NCBI GenBank assembly: GCA_950295325.1
Contig: OX485803.1
Span: 2,418,001-2,482,000, forward strand
Direction of reading: 5' to 3'
Source of the DNA: Polytrichum commune
Lineage: Eukaryota; Streptophyta; Polytrichopsida; Polytrichales; Polytrichaceae
DNA length: 64,000 bases
Shown here: piece after piece, positions 49,801 through 59,859 of the stretch
Layout: each line of letters opens with the position of its first letter
Position numbering within the stretch: the stretch's first letter is position 1
The notes under the pieces: generated by a model
The model's database searches: none
Told to the model about the DNA's origin: nothing
What the model saw: the letters and a program-made list of their open reading frames with translations, nothing else
Program-made: the position numbers and the translations under genes

Positions 49801-52508
49801 CGGACATCAACATGCCCGTCGACGAAGGCATGCCCGCCATGGAGACGGACGACGACGAGCCCGCGCCCTCCTACAACGTCGAGGCGATCCTCCGATCCTT
49901 GGACGTCACTCCTCTCCGCATTTTGGCGCCGTCGGGAAATCCATCCGACGTGCAAGGGACTCCGGGTGGATACACGGGGTCGTCGGCGGGGACAACCCAA
50001 GATGTCCTCCCCGCGAGAACGTCTGGAGCGGAGGCATTCGGCACTCCCGGGGGATGCTCGACATCCGTGTCGCCCAGGCCGATCGTGGTTCCCAAGATGG
50101 AGAACCTCGACCTTCTGGACCAACGGTCCCGACCGACGTTGGACCAGTACCGCAACACGAGGCGGAGGATGAAGAAGACCCCCTACGTGGAGCTGCCTCC
50201 GGGGGCAATCATCGAGGTCTTCGATGAGGACGAGGGCGACATGGAGATCATGGTCGAGCTGGGGGTAGACTTTGACAAAAACAAGAGGGTCAAAGAGGAG
50301 GCGTTGTCCGTCGCCGAGCTTAACGCCAAGCTTGAGCAAAAGATGAAGGAGGACATGGCGAAGGCGGCAGAGGAGAATGCCAAGAAAATGTTCGAAATTC
50401 AGGAGGAGCTGAGGCAGTCCAACGAGAAGACGGACGCCATCCTTGCCATGCTCCAGCGTATGCAGAGCTTCTCGGCGCCCCCCCTGCCGGCCTACCCCTT
50501 CCCTGGAGGATACCCCTCCCAATCCCCTCCACCGGGCATGTTCACCGGAGGGCCTTTCCGCCAGCAGGCGCCCCACCCTACGCCTGTTGGCACTCCTCCG
50601 CCACCAGAGGTTCCCTCGACCACCTCCCACGATGCTGTGGCGGCGGCCATCCAGGAGGACGAGGATTTACGAACGCGCGTTCGTGAATCTTCAGGTCCTC
50701 CAATCCTCACCCCTCCCCCTTCAAGGGTAGGACTGCCCTCATACACCGATGCATCGTCTTTCACCGTCGTCCCCAGGGTAGTAGACAGACATGGCGATGA
50801 CTCTGCGCGACACACTGACATGGTCATTGTAGAGGACACGCAGGGGAGCCCCAATGACGCACCAGGGGTGCATGGGATGGACGTGGAAGAAACCCATGCG
50901 GCGTGGATGGAGGATGTCAGGATGGACGCGCTCGACCTGGGCGCTGAGGAAGAAGACGCGCTGCGCATCCAGGCGACACAGGCCTCTCAACCGGAGCGTG
51001 AGGCAGAGGCCATGGAGATAGAGGCGGCTGCAGCTGTGGAGGTTACGAACGCGCGTTCGTTAATCATTGAGGAGGGACCTGCTGCTCGGTCCAGCGCCGC
51101 TACCCCTCCCCCCGATGACGAGGTAACTCTCCTCTGAGAATACCATTTTTTTACGAACGCGCGTTCGTAACCTCTCTAACATCGCGATGTTTTTCTCTTC
51201 ATCGACATCCAGTGGCCTTGCGAGAGCCCTCTTCAGCGGTCCCCCTTAGGGCCGAACAGTTTTGTAGGACACGGCATCATTTTGCCTTAGGAAAATGTGA
51301 TAGACTATCACGTGAGAAATGTAAATATTCAACGGATTAATATATGAGCCTATGTTATCTGCATCGCGTTGCTTCAAATTCTCTGCCCTCGACCCCTTCT
51401 CGTATGTTGTATATGTTGATGAGATTATGTTCATTCTTGCATACCCACCTCATTCGTGAACGCTCGTTCGTGAAAGGCTGCGACCCACTGTCCACCTCAT
51501 TCGCGAACGACCGCTCGTAAATGTACGTGTAGCCGCGCTCACGAACAAGCGCTCGTAAATGATGCGCACCGCCCCCGCAACCTTCATTCACGAACGCTCG
51601 TTCGCAAGTGTGCCCTTGAGCACATTTTCCTTGCACTCTCCTCACTTCCTCGTCTTTCCCCATAATGCACCGTCTTCATTTTCTACGCAAAATTTCATTA
51701 TTGGATCATAGAATTAAACTAGTCGAGTTGTTCATCACAGGACCCCCTGGAGATTGGTCGCAACCCCTCTACCAGTGGACCTCCCACCCGGAACAAACCT
51801 TTCATCGTTTTTGACCTCAACGGGGTGTTGTGTCACACCCAACACATCCCAAGGGTCCCCACGCGTCCCTTCCGTCACCCCGACGAAAGGGACTACGACG
51901 GCGAGCTCGACACCCTCATTAACCGCAAGGCTGTCCGCGCCCGTCCCGGCTTGCGTGACTTCCTTCGCGAGGTGGTCGAGTTTGCTCACGTCATTGTGTG
52001 GAGCTCCATGGTCATGGAGAACACCGAGCCCATCGTGCACTTCTTGTTCCGCGATCTCCCGAGCCCTTGCCTCGTCCTCGGCCAAGAGGACTGCGACGAG
52101 CTGCTCGACGAGAAAGGTCAACCGGTGCCCAAGTTTGGCGGTCGGGGCGGAGGACAACAATTCCTCAAGGTCCTCCGCTCGAGACTCTGGCGAGGCGTCC
52201 CCCGTCTGCAAGGGACGCCGCACGGGTGGTGGCCGACTCCAGAGAACACCGTCCTCATCGACGACAGCCCCACCAAGAGCGTCTTGAACCCCCCGGGCAA
52301 CGTCATCTTCCCGGACACTTGGACCGGCGATAGGCAAGACACATTTTTGGTCGATAGGCTAGCCCCCTACCTTAGAAGGCTCGTGCTCCACGCCGGTAGC
52401 ATCCCATTTTTTGTTAGGTCCAACCCCATCGGCAATGCGGCACTAAGCCCCCGCGATAATGTATTCAAGAGCATCATGAGGCTCGCCAAACTCAATAAAT
52501 TGATTTGA
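46806..52508 (+). CDS. Locus 1: DGQHS-motif protein fused to an FCP1-like phosphatase domain
   Basis: Four exons, all junctions phase 0: 46806-48101, 48223-49548, 49689-51122 and 51741-52508, giving about 1,607 residues. The start is the ATG directly after the leader-intron acceptor. Layout: an N-terminal domain (1-165, shared with locus 2), a basic patch (about 165-175), a Ser/Thr/Pro linker, then WIIDGQHS (DGQHS at 339-343), which resembles the DGQHR signature of ParB/Srx-type proteins; that link is weak. Exon 2 is well conserved but unrecognised. Exon 3 encodes an acidic linker with a coiled coil (about 1070-1135) and a Pro-rich tract. The last exon has HAD motifs DLNGVL (D1377), VWSS and IDDS (D1526), as in FCP1/NIF C-terminal-domain phosphatases. 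The fusion is inferred from phase and from the lack of an in-frame ATG before DLNGVL; a transcript would settle it. Confidence 0.7.
48107..48191. repeat. Two P1 palindromes in coding intron 1 of locus 1
   Basis: Copies at 48107-48128 (centre AA, 5 bases after the donor GT) and 48170-48191 (centre TG, damaged right end). The intron (48102-48222) is only 121 bp, so the palindromes make up over a third of it. Confidence 0.95.
49568..49662. repeat. Two P1 palindromes in coding intron 2 of locus 1
   Basis: Copies at 49568-49589 (centre CT) and 49641-49662 (centre CA) in the 140-bp intron 49549-49688. Confidence 0.95.
50666..50687. repeat. P1 palindrome inside coding exon 3 of locus 1
   Basis: A P1 copy with centre CG is read through as part of the linker (EDLRTRVRES). 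The frame stays open across it. One right-arm base differs from the intronic consensus (GTGAA for GTAAA), and that base removes a stop codon only in another frame, so no selection can be read from it. Confidence 0.92.
51042..51063. repeat. Second P1 palindrome inside coding exon 3 of locus 1
   Basis: Copy with centre CG, read as VTNARSLI in a different frame from the copy at 50666. Both lie in the weakly constrained linker before the phosphatase domain. Confidence 0.9.
51150..51171. repeat. P1 palindrome in the last intron of locus 1
   Basis: Copy with centre CG, 28 bases after the donor GT. The same intron position is occupied by P1 in the fragment (39666) and by P2 in locus 2 (61533). Confidence 0.92.
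51213..51290 (+). CDS. Possible alternative last exon of locus 1
   Basis: After an acceptor at 51211-51212 (CATCCAG), 25 codons read WPCESPLQ onward to a TAG at 51288-51290, in phase with the end of exon 3. Using this exon would give a protein without the phosphatase domain. Its sequence is recognisable in the older fragment (39608-39790), but there the acceptor is gone. It may be a real alternative end or ordinary intron. Confidence 0.35.
   Translation, partial: WPCESPLQRSPLGPNSFVGHGIILP
51453..51612. repeat. Four degenerate P1 palindromes in the last intron of locus 1
   Basis: Four P1-like segments near 51453, 51490, 51537 and 51588 keep the ACGAACG/CGTTCGT theme but have several arm mismatches each. 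They are the most decayed copies in the locus. Confidence 0.7.
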
Positions 52509-52619
52509 AATGCCTCCATGTCTTTGCTTGTATCATGTGGTTCACATTTACTAATGCTTGCTTCGTTTTTGGATGTCTTTTGTTGTTGTGATTGTTGTTG
52601 TTGTTGTTCTTGCCCATAG

Positions 52620-53617
52620 TCTGCCCCCATATGCGACGCCCCTGTGGTCGACGGCCCTTCCCGTCCCCTCTCGCCCCCTGCCTCCCCTTCCCGCGACGTC
52701 ACGGACTTCCAAATGCCATCCCTCTACCAGTTCTTGGTGGTGGACGCGGCCTCGGCTGTGGATTACTCCCGCGACATCGGCATCGACGACGGCGTCGTCA
52801 ACAGCCCGCCCCCCGCACTTGTCGCCCGCGCCTACGCCCCGTCGCCCTCCCCCCTCTCCAAGGAGAAACGGACGCTCGTTCGTTTGGGACACCTCTCGCC
52901 CTCGAGGGATGACGCCGTCGCTCGTCGCGGGCCGAGCCGCCGTCTCTGCATGGAAGGCCCCCGTTGCCACACCTCCCCCGCCGACTCCGTTCCTCCCCCC
53001 GCAACGTCCTCCGCGATCGTGGGCCCTCCACGCCTCGACTCACCCCCGCCATCCAACATTGCAATAGTTCCATCGGCTCCGGATGCTCCCGTCGACGCCC
53101 CCCTCGTTCCCACCGTTCCCCGCATGGACGTCCCCAAAGCCAAGGTGCCCTCCTCAACCCTGAACCCCTTTCTCGCTTTTGCTTTCCTTGTCTTCTGTTT
53201 GCGTGCCGTTCTCTTTACGAGCGCCCATCCCAAACCGCCCTCATTATTTTCCCCACTCCATTCCTATTCTTATCTTCCTATGACGTTGTTTCGCAGGTGG
53301 TTACCCGCTCGCTTGGTGCCCGGCCCTCCTCCACGTCCTCCTTGGATAGGCACGCCCTCAAGGCCGCATCTTCCGAGTCCGATCGTTGTCTGGCCCTCCG
53401 GAGAAGCGCAAGACGTTCCCTTTCGCAAACACCCTCGCAGTCTACTTATAATACCACCTCTTACAATTCGGGAGCGCGTCCTGAAACATGCAAGAACGAC
53501 ACATATTCATGCCCAGGCAACACACAAGGATACAGTCGTGGGCCTGAGATTTTTAGAGCCATGGAGGCCGCCAAAAAAAAGGACTTAGCCGCAAAAAAAA
53601 ATAGTGGGTCGGACTAG
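52620..53617 (+). CDS. Candidate two-exon Pro/Ala-rich coding unit after locus 1
   Basis: Past the phosphatase stop codon, a possible acceptor (GCCCATAG) precedes an open, GC-rich exon at 52620-53140 (SAPICDAPVVDGP onward). A donor after GCCAAG and an acceptor at 53296-53297 (TTTCGCAG) would join it in phase 0 to a second exon that ends with a Lys-rich tail (KKKDLAAKKNSGSD) at 53617. No ATG opens the first exon convincingly. The protein is low in complexity and matches no family I know. It could be a further alternative C-terminus of locus 1, or a separate or decayed gene. Degenerate P1-like pieces at about 52865 and 53213 tie it to this locus. Confidence 0.35.
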
Positions 53618-54480
53618 TGTGACGTCTAGAAGCGTACTAGTGGGACGGACTCCCTAAATGGGCTTAGGTGTAGAACATATTTAAGTGCTTACTTTCTATG
53701 CTATTCCAAGTTATTCAAGACATTGATGGTATTTCCATTATAATTGTATTTCAATCCCAATTAATTCATTCAACTTCCATTCATTCTTCGCACCTTCCCT
53801 TCCATTCATAACGAGTTGTGATTTCATACGCAACTATTTTCATGTATGCCTCACATTTTTGTTCACTTCCATGCCTTTATGTATAATAATAGTAGCATAC
53901 CATTATATATATGGGATTTTTAGTCGTCATTACTGGTCCAATTTTGAAAGGTGCATCCTTATATAGTCTCATAATCAACAAAAAGTCTCCAAATACCGAA
54001 TATAGTGTTTTAAATGGCTTCATATGATGTTGAACTCCATGGGGTTGCAGTAGATAAATTTGTAATCTTTGTGTATCTCCCATTTACTTCAAATGTCAAC
54101 TTCTATGTACTGATATAAATGTTGAATTTAATGCTACTTGGGTGGGTAATATCCATTGTAGGCTAGAGCCTTATCTTCTACGAACTTGGGTTATAGAAAT
54201 TACAATAGAGAGCACTAAACCCTTGACCATGTAAATTGTCACCATATTTTAATTGTTGCACCGTGCAATTGCATTTGAGGATTGCAATATACTTATGAAA
54301 TACTCCTCTTAGACTTTGTATCGCTCTCATCTTACTCCATATGACTACAATATTCAAATACTAAAACAAATAATGGATTCATTCTATGATGTAAGCAATT
54401 CCAACGCGGGACCATTGAATTGAACACCATTAAAATCAGAGTTGGTGATGGTGTTAATTATGTGCAATACCTTAGGCTAT
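53618..54480. other. AT-rich intergenic DNA between the two loci
   Basis: No open frame or repeat worth reporting; it separates locus 1 from the GC-rich leader of locus 2. Confidence 0.6.
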
Positions 54481-54500
54481 GTTGCTTTTCAATTTTTGGG

Positions 54501-54526
54501 CTAAGCCGCTATAGATAGCGGCTTAG
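54501..54526. repeat. 26-bp palindrome upstream of locus 2
   Basis: Perfect inverted repeat with 12-bp arms (CTAAGCCGCTAT) and a two-base centre AG. It marks the edge of a GC-rich stretch that begins the probable promoter/leader of locus 2. It has the same arm-plus-two-base design as P1 and P2 but no CG-NN-CG core. Confidence 0.85.
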
Positions 54527-54871
54527 AAGGCCGGGGCCGGGCTTCGGCGGGCAGGAGGCCGGGTGGCCGCTAGGCGCCAAGTGTGCACCCCAGAAGCCTC
54601 GGGTAGCCACCATCACCAATAAGGTGTTGACACATGGCAGGGTGGCTGCCCGCGAGGCTTGTGAGCCGTAGATGGGCTCGGGGCGCTCCCATGGCCCAGA
54701 TTGGGTCCCATGGCGACCCTTCGCTTTGTCTATTTAACTCCCTCCGCGCCAAGCTCCCTCCTTTCTCTCCCTCATTTCTCACCTTGTCGTGAAGCGGCGC
54801 CTCCGCCTAACGCCGCTTCCCACATTCTCTCTCTCATTCCTTTCCACCTCTCTGATTCTTGTAACCCTCTT

Positions 54872-55325
54872 CTCTCATTCTCTCTTCTTCTTGTAAGGGT
54901 TTAGGAGTGATTGTAGAGTGTGTTTAGGGGTTGGGGAAGTGTTTTTGTGTAGAAATATGCGCATTGAGTGATTTCAGGGTGTGTATGTTGTTTAGGAGTG
55001 TTGTTTTGTTTAAAAATACAAGCATTGAGTGATTTCAGAGTGTGTTTGTTAGTTAGGACTGGAAGCGGCGCCTTTCGACTTACACTCATTCTCTCATTCT
55101 CTCATTCTCTCATACTCTCCTTCTCTCTTCTCTCATTCTTCTCGCCGTCTCTCATTCTCTCTTCTTCTTGTAAGGGTTTAGGAGTGATTGTAGTAGGGTA
55201 GTGTTTTTGTGTAAAAGTATCCGCATTGAGTGATTTCATAGTGTGTTTGTTGTTTAGGAGTGTTGTTTTGTTTAAAAATACGAGCATTGAGTGATTTCAG
55301 AGTGTGTTTGTTGGTTCGGAGTGTG
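54872..55325 (+). repeat. Direct duplication in the locus 2 leader
   Basis: A block beginning CTCTCATTCTCTCTTC and including TTGTAAGGGTTTAGGAG occurs at 54872 and again at about 55151, a spacing near 279 bp. Within each block a unit near CGCATTGAGTGATTTCAGAG recurs several times. Confidence 0.8.
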
Positions 55326-55456
55326 TTTTTGTTTTAAAGTGCGCCCTTGTAGTGATTTCAGAGTGCTTTTGTTGTTTTGAAGTGTGTGTGAGTTGTTTGT
55401 GAAATCTAGTGAGTGGAATTTTAGTGAGTGTTAGTGATATCTGAGTGTTCAGGTGT

Positions 55457-55479
55457 AATCTGATTCTAAGAATCAGATT
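55457..55479. repeat. Hairpin near the end of the locus 2 leader
   Basis: 11-bp arms (AATCTGATTCT) around a single base; perfect. Confidence 0.8.
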
Positions 55480-55579
55480 CGCAAAACCTATTCGCAAAAC
55501 AACATCAGATTGGCAGAGCTTGCATCAAGGTAACTTATCTCACTCAACATAACCTGCTTCTTAGCCTTTAGGGTCTTCA

Positions 55580-55611
55580 TGCATATACAATGCATAAGCA
55601 TTGTATATGCA
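55580..55611. repeat. Long perfect hairpin at the start of the locus 2 leader intron
   Basis: 14-bp arms (TGCATATACAATGC) with a four-base loop ATAA. The longest gap-free hairpin noted outside the P1 set; it lies about 50 bp past the inferred donor. Confidence 0.88.
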
Positions 55612-55712
55612 GCGTAAAACATTACGGGTGAATGTTGAAACACTACGGTTTCAGTAGACGCCCGAAACCTCTATATAAAACCCCAAACCCATAAAGAATT
55701 AACTGGGCAGCT

Positions 55713-55800
55713 AGTTTGGGTCGACCGACCCAAACTATGCAGCTGGTTTGGGTCGCTCGACCCAAACTCTGCAGTTGGCTTGGGTCGCTCGACCCAAACT
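55713..55800. repeat. Three P2 palindromes in the locus 2 leader intron
   Basis: Copies at 55713-55736 (centre AC), 55745-55768 (CT) and 55777-55800 (CT) in a tight array of 32-bp spacing with GCAG between them. The P2 arm is AGTTTGGGTCG, then two free bases and the reverse complement. Confidence 0.95.
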
Positions 55801-56056
55801 CTGCAACCTACAAATCCAATATCCCAAAATAAACATCCTTCCCACCATCAACAAGAAATTATATTCAAATGGCTATAATTTGAAATCGTCTGATATTTGT
55901 TGGCATGTCCACACACGTCCAGCGCGGCTCTAGAAGGTCACCAAAAATTGCTCTCCTGTTGGATAATTTGACCACTACACAATATTCAATATATTCATAT
56001 TCTTAAGACCCGAACTCTACCAATAATTCTTATACGATTAGGCTATTCGAGGCTTG

Positions 56057-56165
56057 GGTTTGGGTCGGTCGACCCAAACCTATTCATGATGGCCAGTAGA
56101 GCACCTTTCAATTCGCACTAATGTTCAATCCAAGTTGAAAAACTTTGGGTCGATCGACCTAAACT
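56057..56165. repeat. Two more P2 palindromes before the locus 2 start codon
   Basis: Copies at 56057-56080 (centre GT) and 56142-56165 (centre AT, two arm changes). The last ends 25 bases before the ATG at 56191; the last P1 in locus 1 likewise ends 28 bases before its ATG. Confidence 0.95.
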
Positions 56166-56829
56166 AACAATTTTGTTTCTGGACTTACAGATGGCCACTA
56201 AAAAGAGACCTGGAGAGAGGTGGTTCATGCTCGCCCCAGACCACCTTTGGGAGGAATACGAAACTCCACAGGACGACTCATACGTCCCAAAGGATGGGAT
56301 CGTTCTTGCGTGGTCCGTTCAGGTTGTGAAAGCCTCCCAGTACAAGCTCTTGTTCGTGGTGAAAGTGGGGACCCACGAGCAACACACCTGGGCAACGCTG
56401 ACGGGATGGGAGGTTGCTTCCGTCCAAGCTCTCGGGGAGCACGTTGACGTTATTCTAGAGAACTCCGCAGTGCAAAACGTGCATATGTTCATGCACCAAT
56501 TCTCCGAGGCTTTCGACCCCCTATACGCCAAGGAGACGTGCGTTGACCCGGAGACCATAAAACCGGAGACCACCTTCATAGATGGCACTGTATCGAACAC
56601 CAAGGTCGCTAGCAGGTTCACAAAACTGAAACAAGCGATCACGGTTTTGAATAAAGCGTTGCAAAGCAAACCAAAAACGCAACAACCTGTCAGGCGGAAG
56701 GACAAGATAGAAGAAGGAGCATGTTCCTCCAGACCCCAATCTGTGAGGATTCCGCTGGCGGTTCCGGCAGATTCTAAAAGAACGAGCACTACCTCGACTC
56801 CGGCTGACAGCGAAACGCCATCTCCTTCA

Positions 56830-56877
56830 GGAAGTCGGCAGACGACCCCGTCCGGAAGCCGGCAGACGACCCCGTCG
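56830..56877 (+). repeat. Doubled 24-bp coding unit in locus 2
   Basis: Two head-to-tail copies around GGAAGTCGGCAGACGACCCC, encoding SGSRQTTP twice in the Ser/Thr/Pro linker. Confidence 0.85.
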
Positions 56878-56893
56878 AAAAAGGCAAGAGAGT

Positions 56894-59859
56894 TGTGGTA
56901 CTTTTGGGCCACCCCCTTTCGAGGGAGCCTAAAAGTATCACACAAGCCCTTCGGTGAAGGTGGCCTGCATTTGCAGGCGCCCAAGCCGAACCCGGATGAT
57001 AGGTGTATAACGTGAGTAGTTAGATTTTTAAGGGAGATTAAATATGCGTCGTAGTACCTCCGGAGGTTGGGCCTTAGTTTTTTACTAGTGTGGCTTTAAA
57101 CTCCACTAACCAATTTCATATCTAGTTCTAACCTTAACCTACAACCTATTCTACGCGCAAACGCACCAGCCTTGAAACCAAGGCAATCCTAATTTGTGAA
57201 TTGGGATGGTTCTAATACACCCAACCGGGTGTGACTCATACCACCCTAATTCAACGAACGGAATAACGACAATTTGATGGACCATTCAATTCTTCCTATT
57301 TCTTTATTTAGTTCTATTTAGTTTTCTAAGCGGGGGAACTTGGCCTAAGTCCCACCCTTCACACAAATTCCTTCTTAATTACTTACTTTTGTTTGCACGT
57401 CCTAACTCACTACATTAACATATTAGGCATCACCCCTTACCTGGTTGGTGCACCCCTTACCTCGGAACCTTCTAAGGCCTCGTGCAGGTCCTTTGAAGGT
57501 CGAGTAACATCTCAAACCCTTCGGATATCAATGGTTCGAAGGGTGGTGTCACTCTACCGAGTTAAGTTTCCGATTCGGGTCTCTTGCCAACAAGGGTTTA
57601 CGATTTATTTTGTATGTTTTGATTGTTAAATGTGTTTACACTGGATAGACCACGAAATGCAACTCAATGGGACCAGGGTGACGGGCAACCTGTAGGTTCA
57701 ACCTGTTGCGCAATCTTCATAAATTGGGGCCATTACTCCCAATCTATGAGGCCAACAACATAATAGTGGATTCGCGGGTCATTAACCCCACCTTTCCACC
57801 AACAACATTCAGAGTGGTCGTGTCGATGATTAATCCGACTTACCACACATGAAACTTGCTAATAAATGAAGCTACTACCACAAAACATACCAAGGGCCCC
57901 GAAAACAATGGAGTTGGGTATTCCCTTGGCGGTCAAGTGGTCAAGCCACTTGACCTTACGAGATAGGTGAGTGGGTTTATAGATGCGTACCTTAGCCGCG
58001 CTCCCTCCAACCCTAAATGGAAGGCTAGCGTTAATAAATTTACCTCAATTCTCCTCGGTTGATTTGGGCTCGATGTAGGCCGAGCCGCTATCTCCTTCCT
58101 TGCTCCACTTCCCTAGCGTCGACCTTGCCTCCTTCTTTGTAACTAGTTTGGTAGTAAGCGTACTTTAGTTAACAATTAAAATATCAAGTATTTATTCTGC
58201 GCTGTAATTTAATCCTAAGAATAATATTTATACTTAGTGCACCTAATTATCTTTCCAATGATCTAAAAATCACTTGAATCGGATAAGAAATGCAAAAGTT
58301 ATGAGGGTTGGAAGTGTGAGGTCGATTCAACCGACCCTTCCAACCCACCTATCTAACTTCTAACTTCAAAAATTCATAGCACCTTCCTTACTACTTGGAT
58401 CTAGGCTTTCCTTATACTATTGGAAAGCTATGAACAAGCTCTAACTAGAAAAATTATGACATTAGCAGGTTAAGCTAATAGAAATTCAGCGGACTCCTTG
58501 TAACACAGCAGTCAATCAAGAAGGCTTAAACTATGTATCTCACCTTCAACAATTCATATCTAATTCAAATCTTATTCAAATCAAACGTTCTATATGACCT
58601 TGGAGAGATATTAAAAAGATGTATTTGATAAAAATATGTGATTAGAAAGGTAAGCCGAAGTGAATCCAGCAGGTCCTCTGTAATGCAGCAGTCAACCAAA
58701 AGTTCTCAAACTATGTGTCCCATCTTGCACAATTCATATCTGATTCATATCATGCTCAAATCAAATGTTCTAAGCCATTTTGGAAAGCTACACAAAAATT
58801 CTACTTGGGAAAAATATAAATTCTTGGAATTAAAATTCCTATTGGGCTCGCAGGTCTGATTCAGCAGCCGCTACCCACAAGACCACCCAGTTTTTCTACT
58901 CCATCTTTGAAAATTCATAACTAATTGTCATCTTAACCAAATCACAAATGGGAAACGGCTATGGATAGCTATAGGAAATCTCTCTAAGAGAAAAATGATA
59001 AGTATCTTTTTCTAGCTTCTGAACTAAGCCTTCAGGGCATTGGCAGATGAGGTCTATAATGCCTTCACTCAAAATTCTACCATTCAACCTACCTCTACAA
59101 AAGAAGGAATCATTTTGTTGGTGTGTTAATAAACACACATTCTAACTAGGAGAGAGAATAGAGGAGGTTGTCAAGCCTTTCTTTTAGGCCATTGAGAATG
59201 CATACTAAAGGATTTTTTCCTAACTACATTGAAGCAGGGCTTCGCCCAAGCATTAGAGGACGAGAGAGAGCTACAAGGTGGAAGGAGGGGTTTTTAAACC
59301 CTCTCACAAAAGGGTTGGACCCCTCCTCCACCGGATCCATTTTTCAAACCCTTTCCCAAAATTTTGGCTCGGGGGTTTTCCCGGTTGAGGTTGCCACCCT
59401 CTCGCCGAGGTGGCTCCGACGGGGAACCTAGAAATCTTTCTAATTTTTCGCCATCGAGTTGGCAAGGGGGCAAGTGGGCAAGTAGCCCCCTTGCTCTCTT
59501 TCTTTTTTGTCTTCAAAAGTCTTCAAGCCGATTTTATCTTCTTAGGTAAAACACCTCCAATAGTCTTGTGTGCCTCACACTAACTAATAAACTAACACTT
59601 GCTTAGCTAGCATTTACTAACATTTGCTTAATAGCTAGCATCTACTAACATATGCTTAATAGCTAGCATCTACTAATATTTGCTTAGCTAGTTGTTTTTA
59701 CTAGCTAGTACATTTTTTCTACTTTGCTACCTTCTAGCACTACTTAGTTTCATTTTGACCTTCCTTCTTCTAGGCTAAATGCTAAATGAACTAATTTTCC
59801 CTAAATTCCCTATCAATTCTGACTTTTAATGCTAACATTCTAACTAAAAGTGATCCCGC
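56894..59859. mobile_element. Unclassified 2,966-bp insertion in locus 2
   Basis: It separates two parts of locus 2 that are adjacent in locus 1 and is flanked by AGAGT (56889-56893 and 59860-59864). It starts TGTGGTACTTTT; the reverse complement of its right end (GCGGGATCACTTTT) is only loosely similar. No coding frame or known domain is seen. Internal features are degenerate repeats around 58480-58810 and short GCTAGCAT-type repeats at 59600-59700. It could be a non-autonomous LTR-type or DNA transposon; neither is proven. Confidence 0.55.
58480..58810 (+). repeat. Degenerate tandem pair inside the insertion
   Basis: Two diverged units of about 170 bp sharing GCAGCAGTCAA, AACTATGT and CAATTCATATCT in the same order; a third, weaker unit may follow. 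Confidence 0.6.

Larger units (their letters stand above)
54700..55530 (+). promoter_or_regulatory. Probable promoter and leader of locus 2
   Basis: A pyrimidine-rich (CTCTCATT)-type stretch, typical of plant 5' leaders, follows a weak TATA-like CTATTTAACT near 54729. The leader exon may end with GCATCAAG before GTAACTTA near 55530, opening a leader intron that runs to 56190. Placement is by consensus only. Confidence 0.4.
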
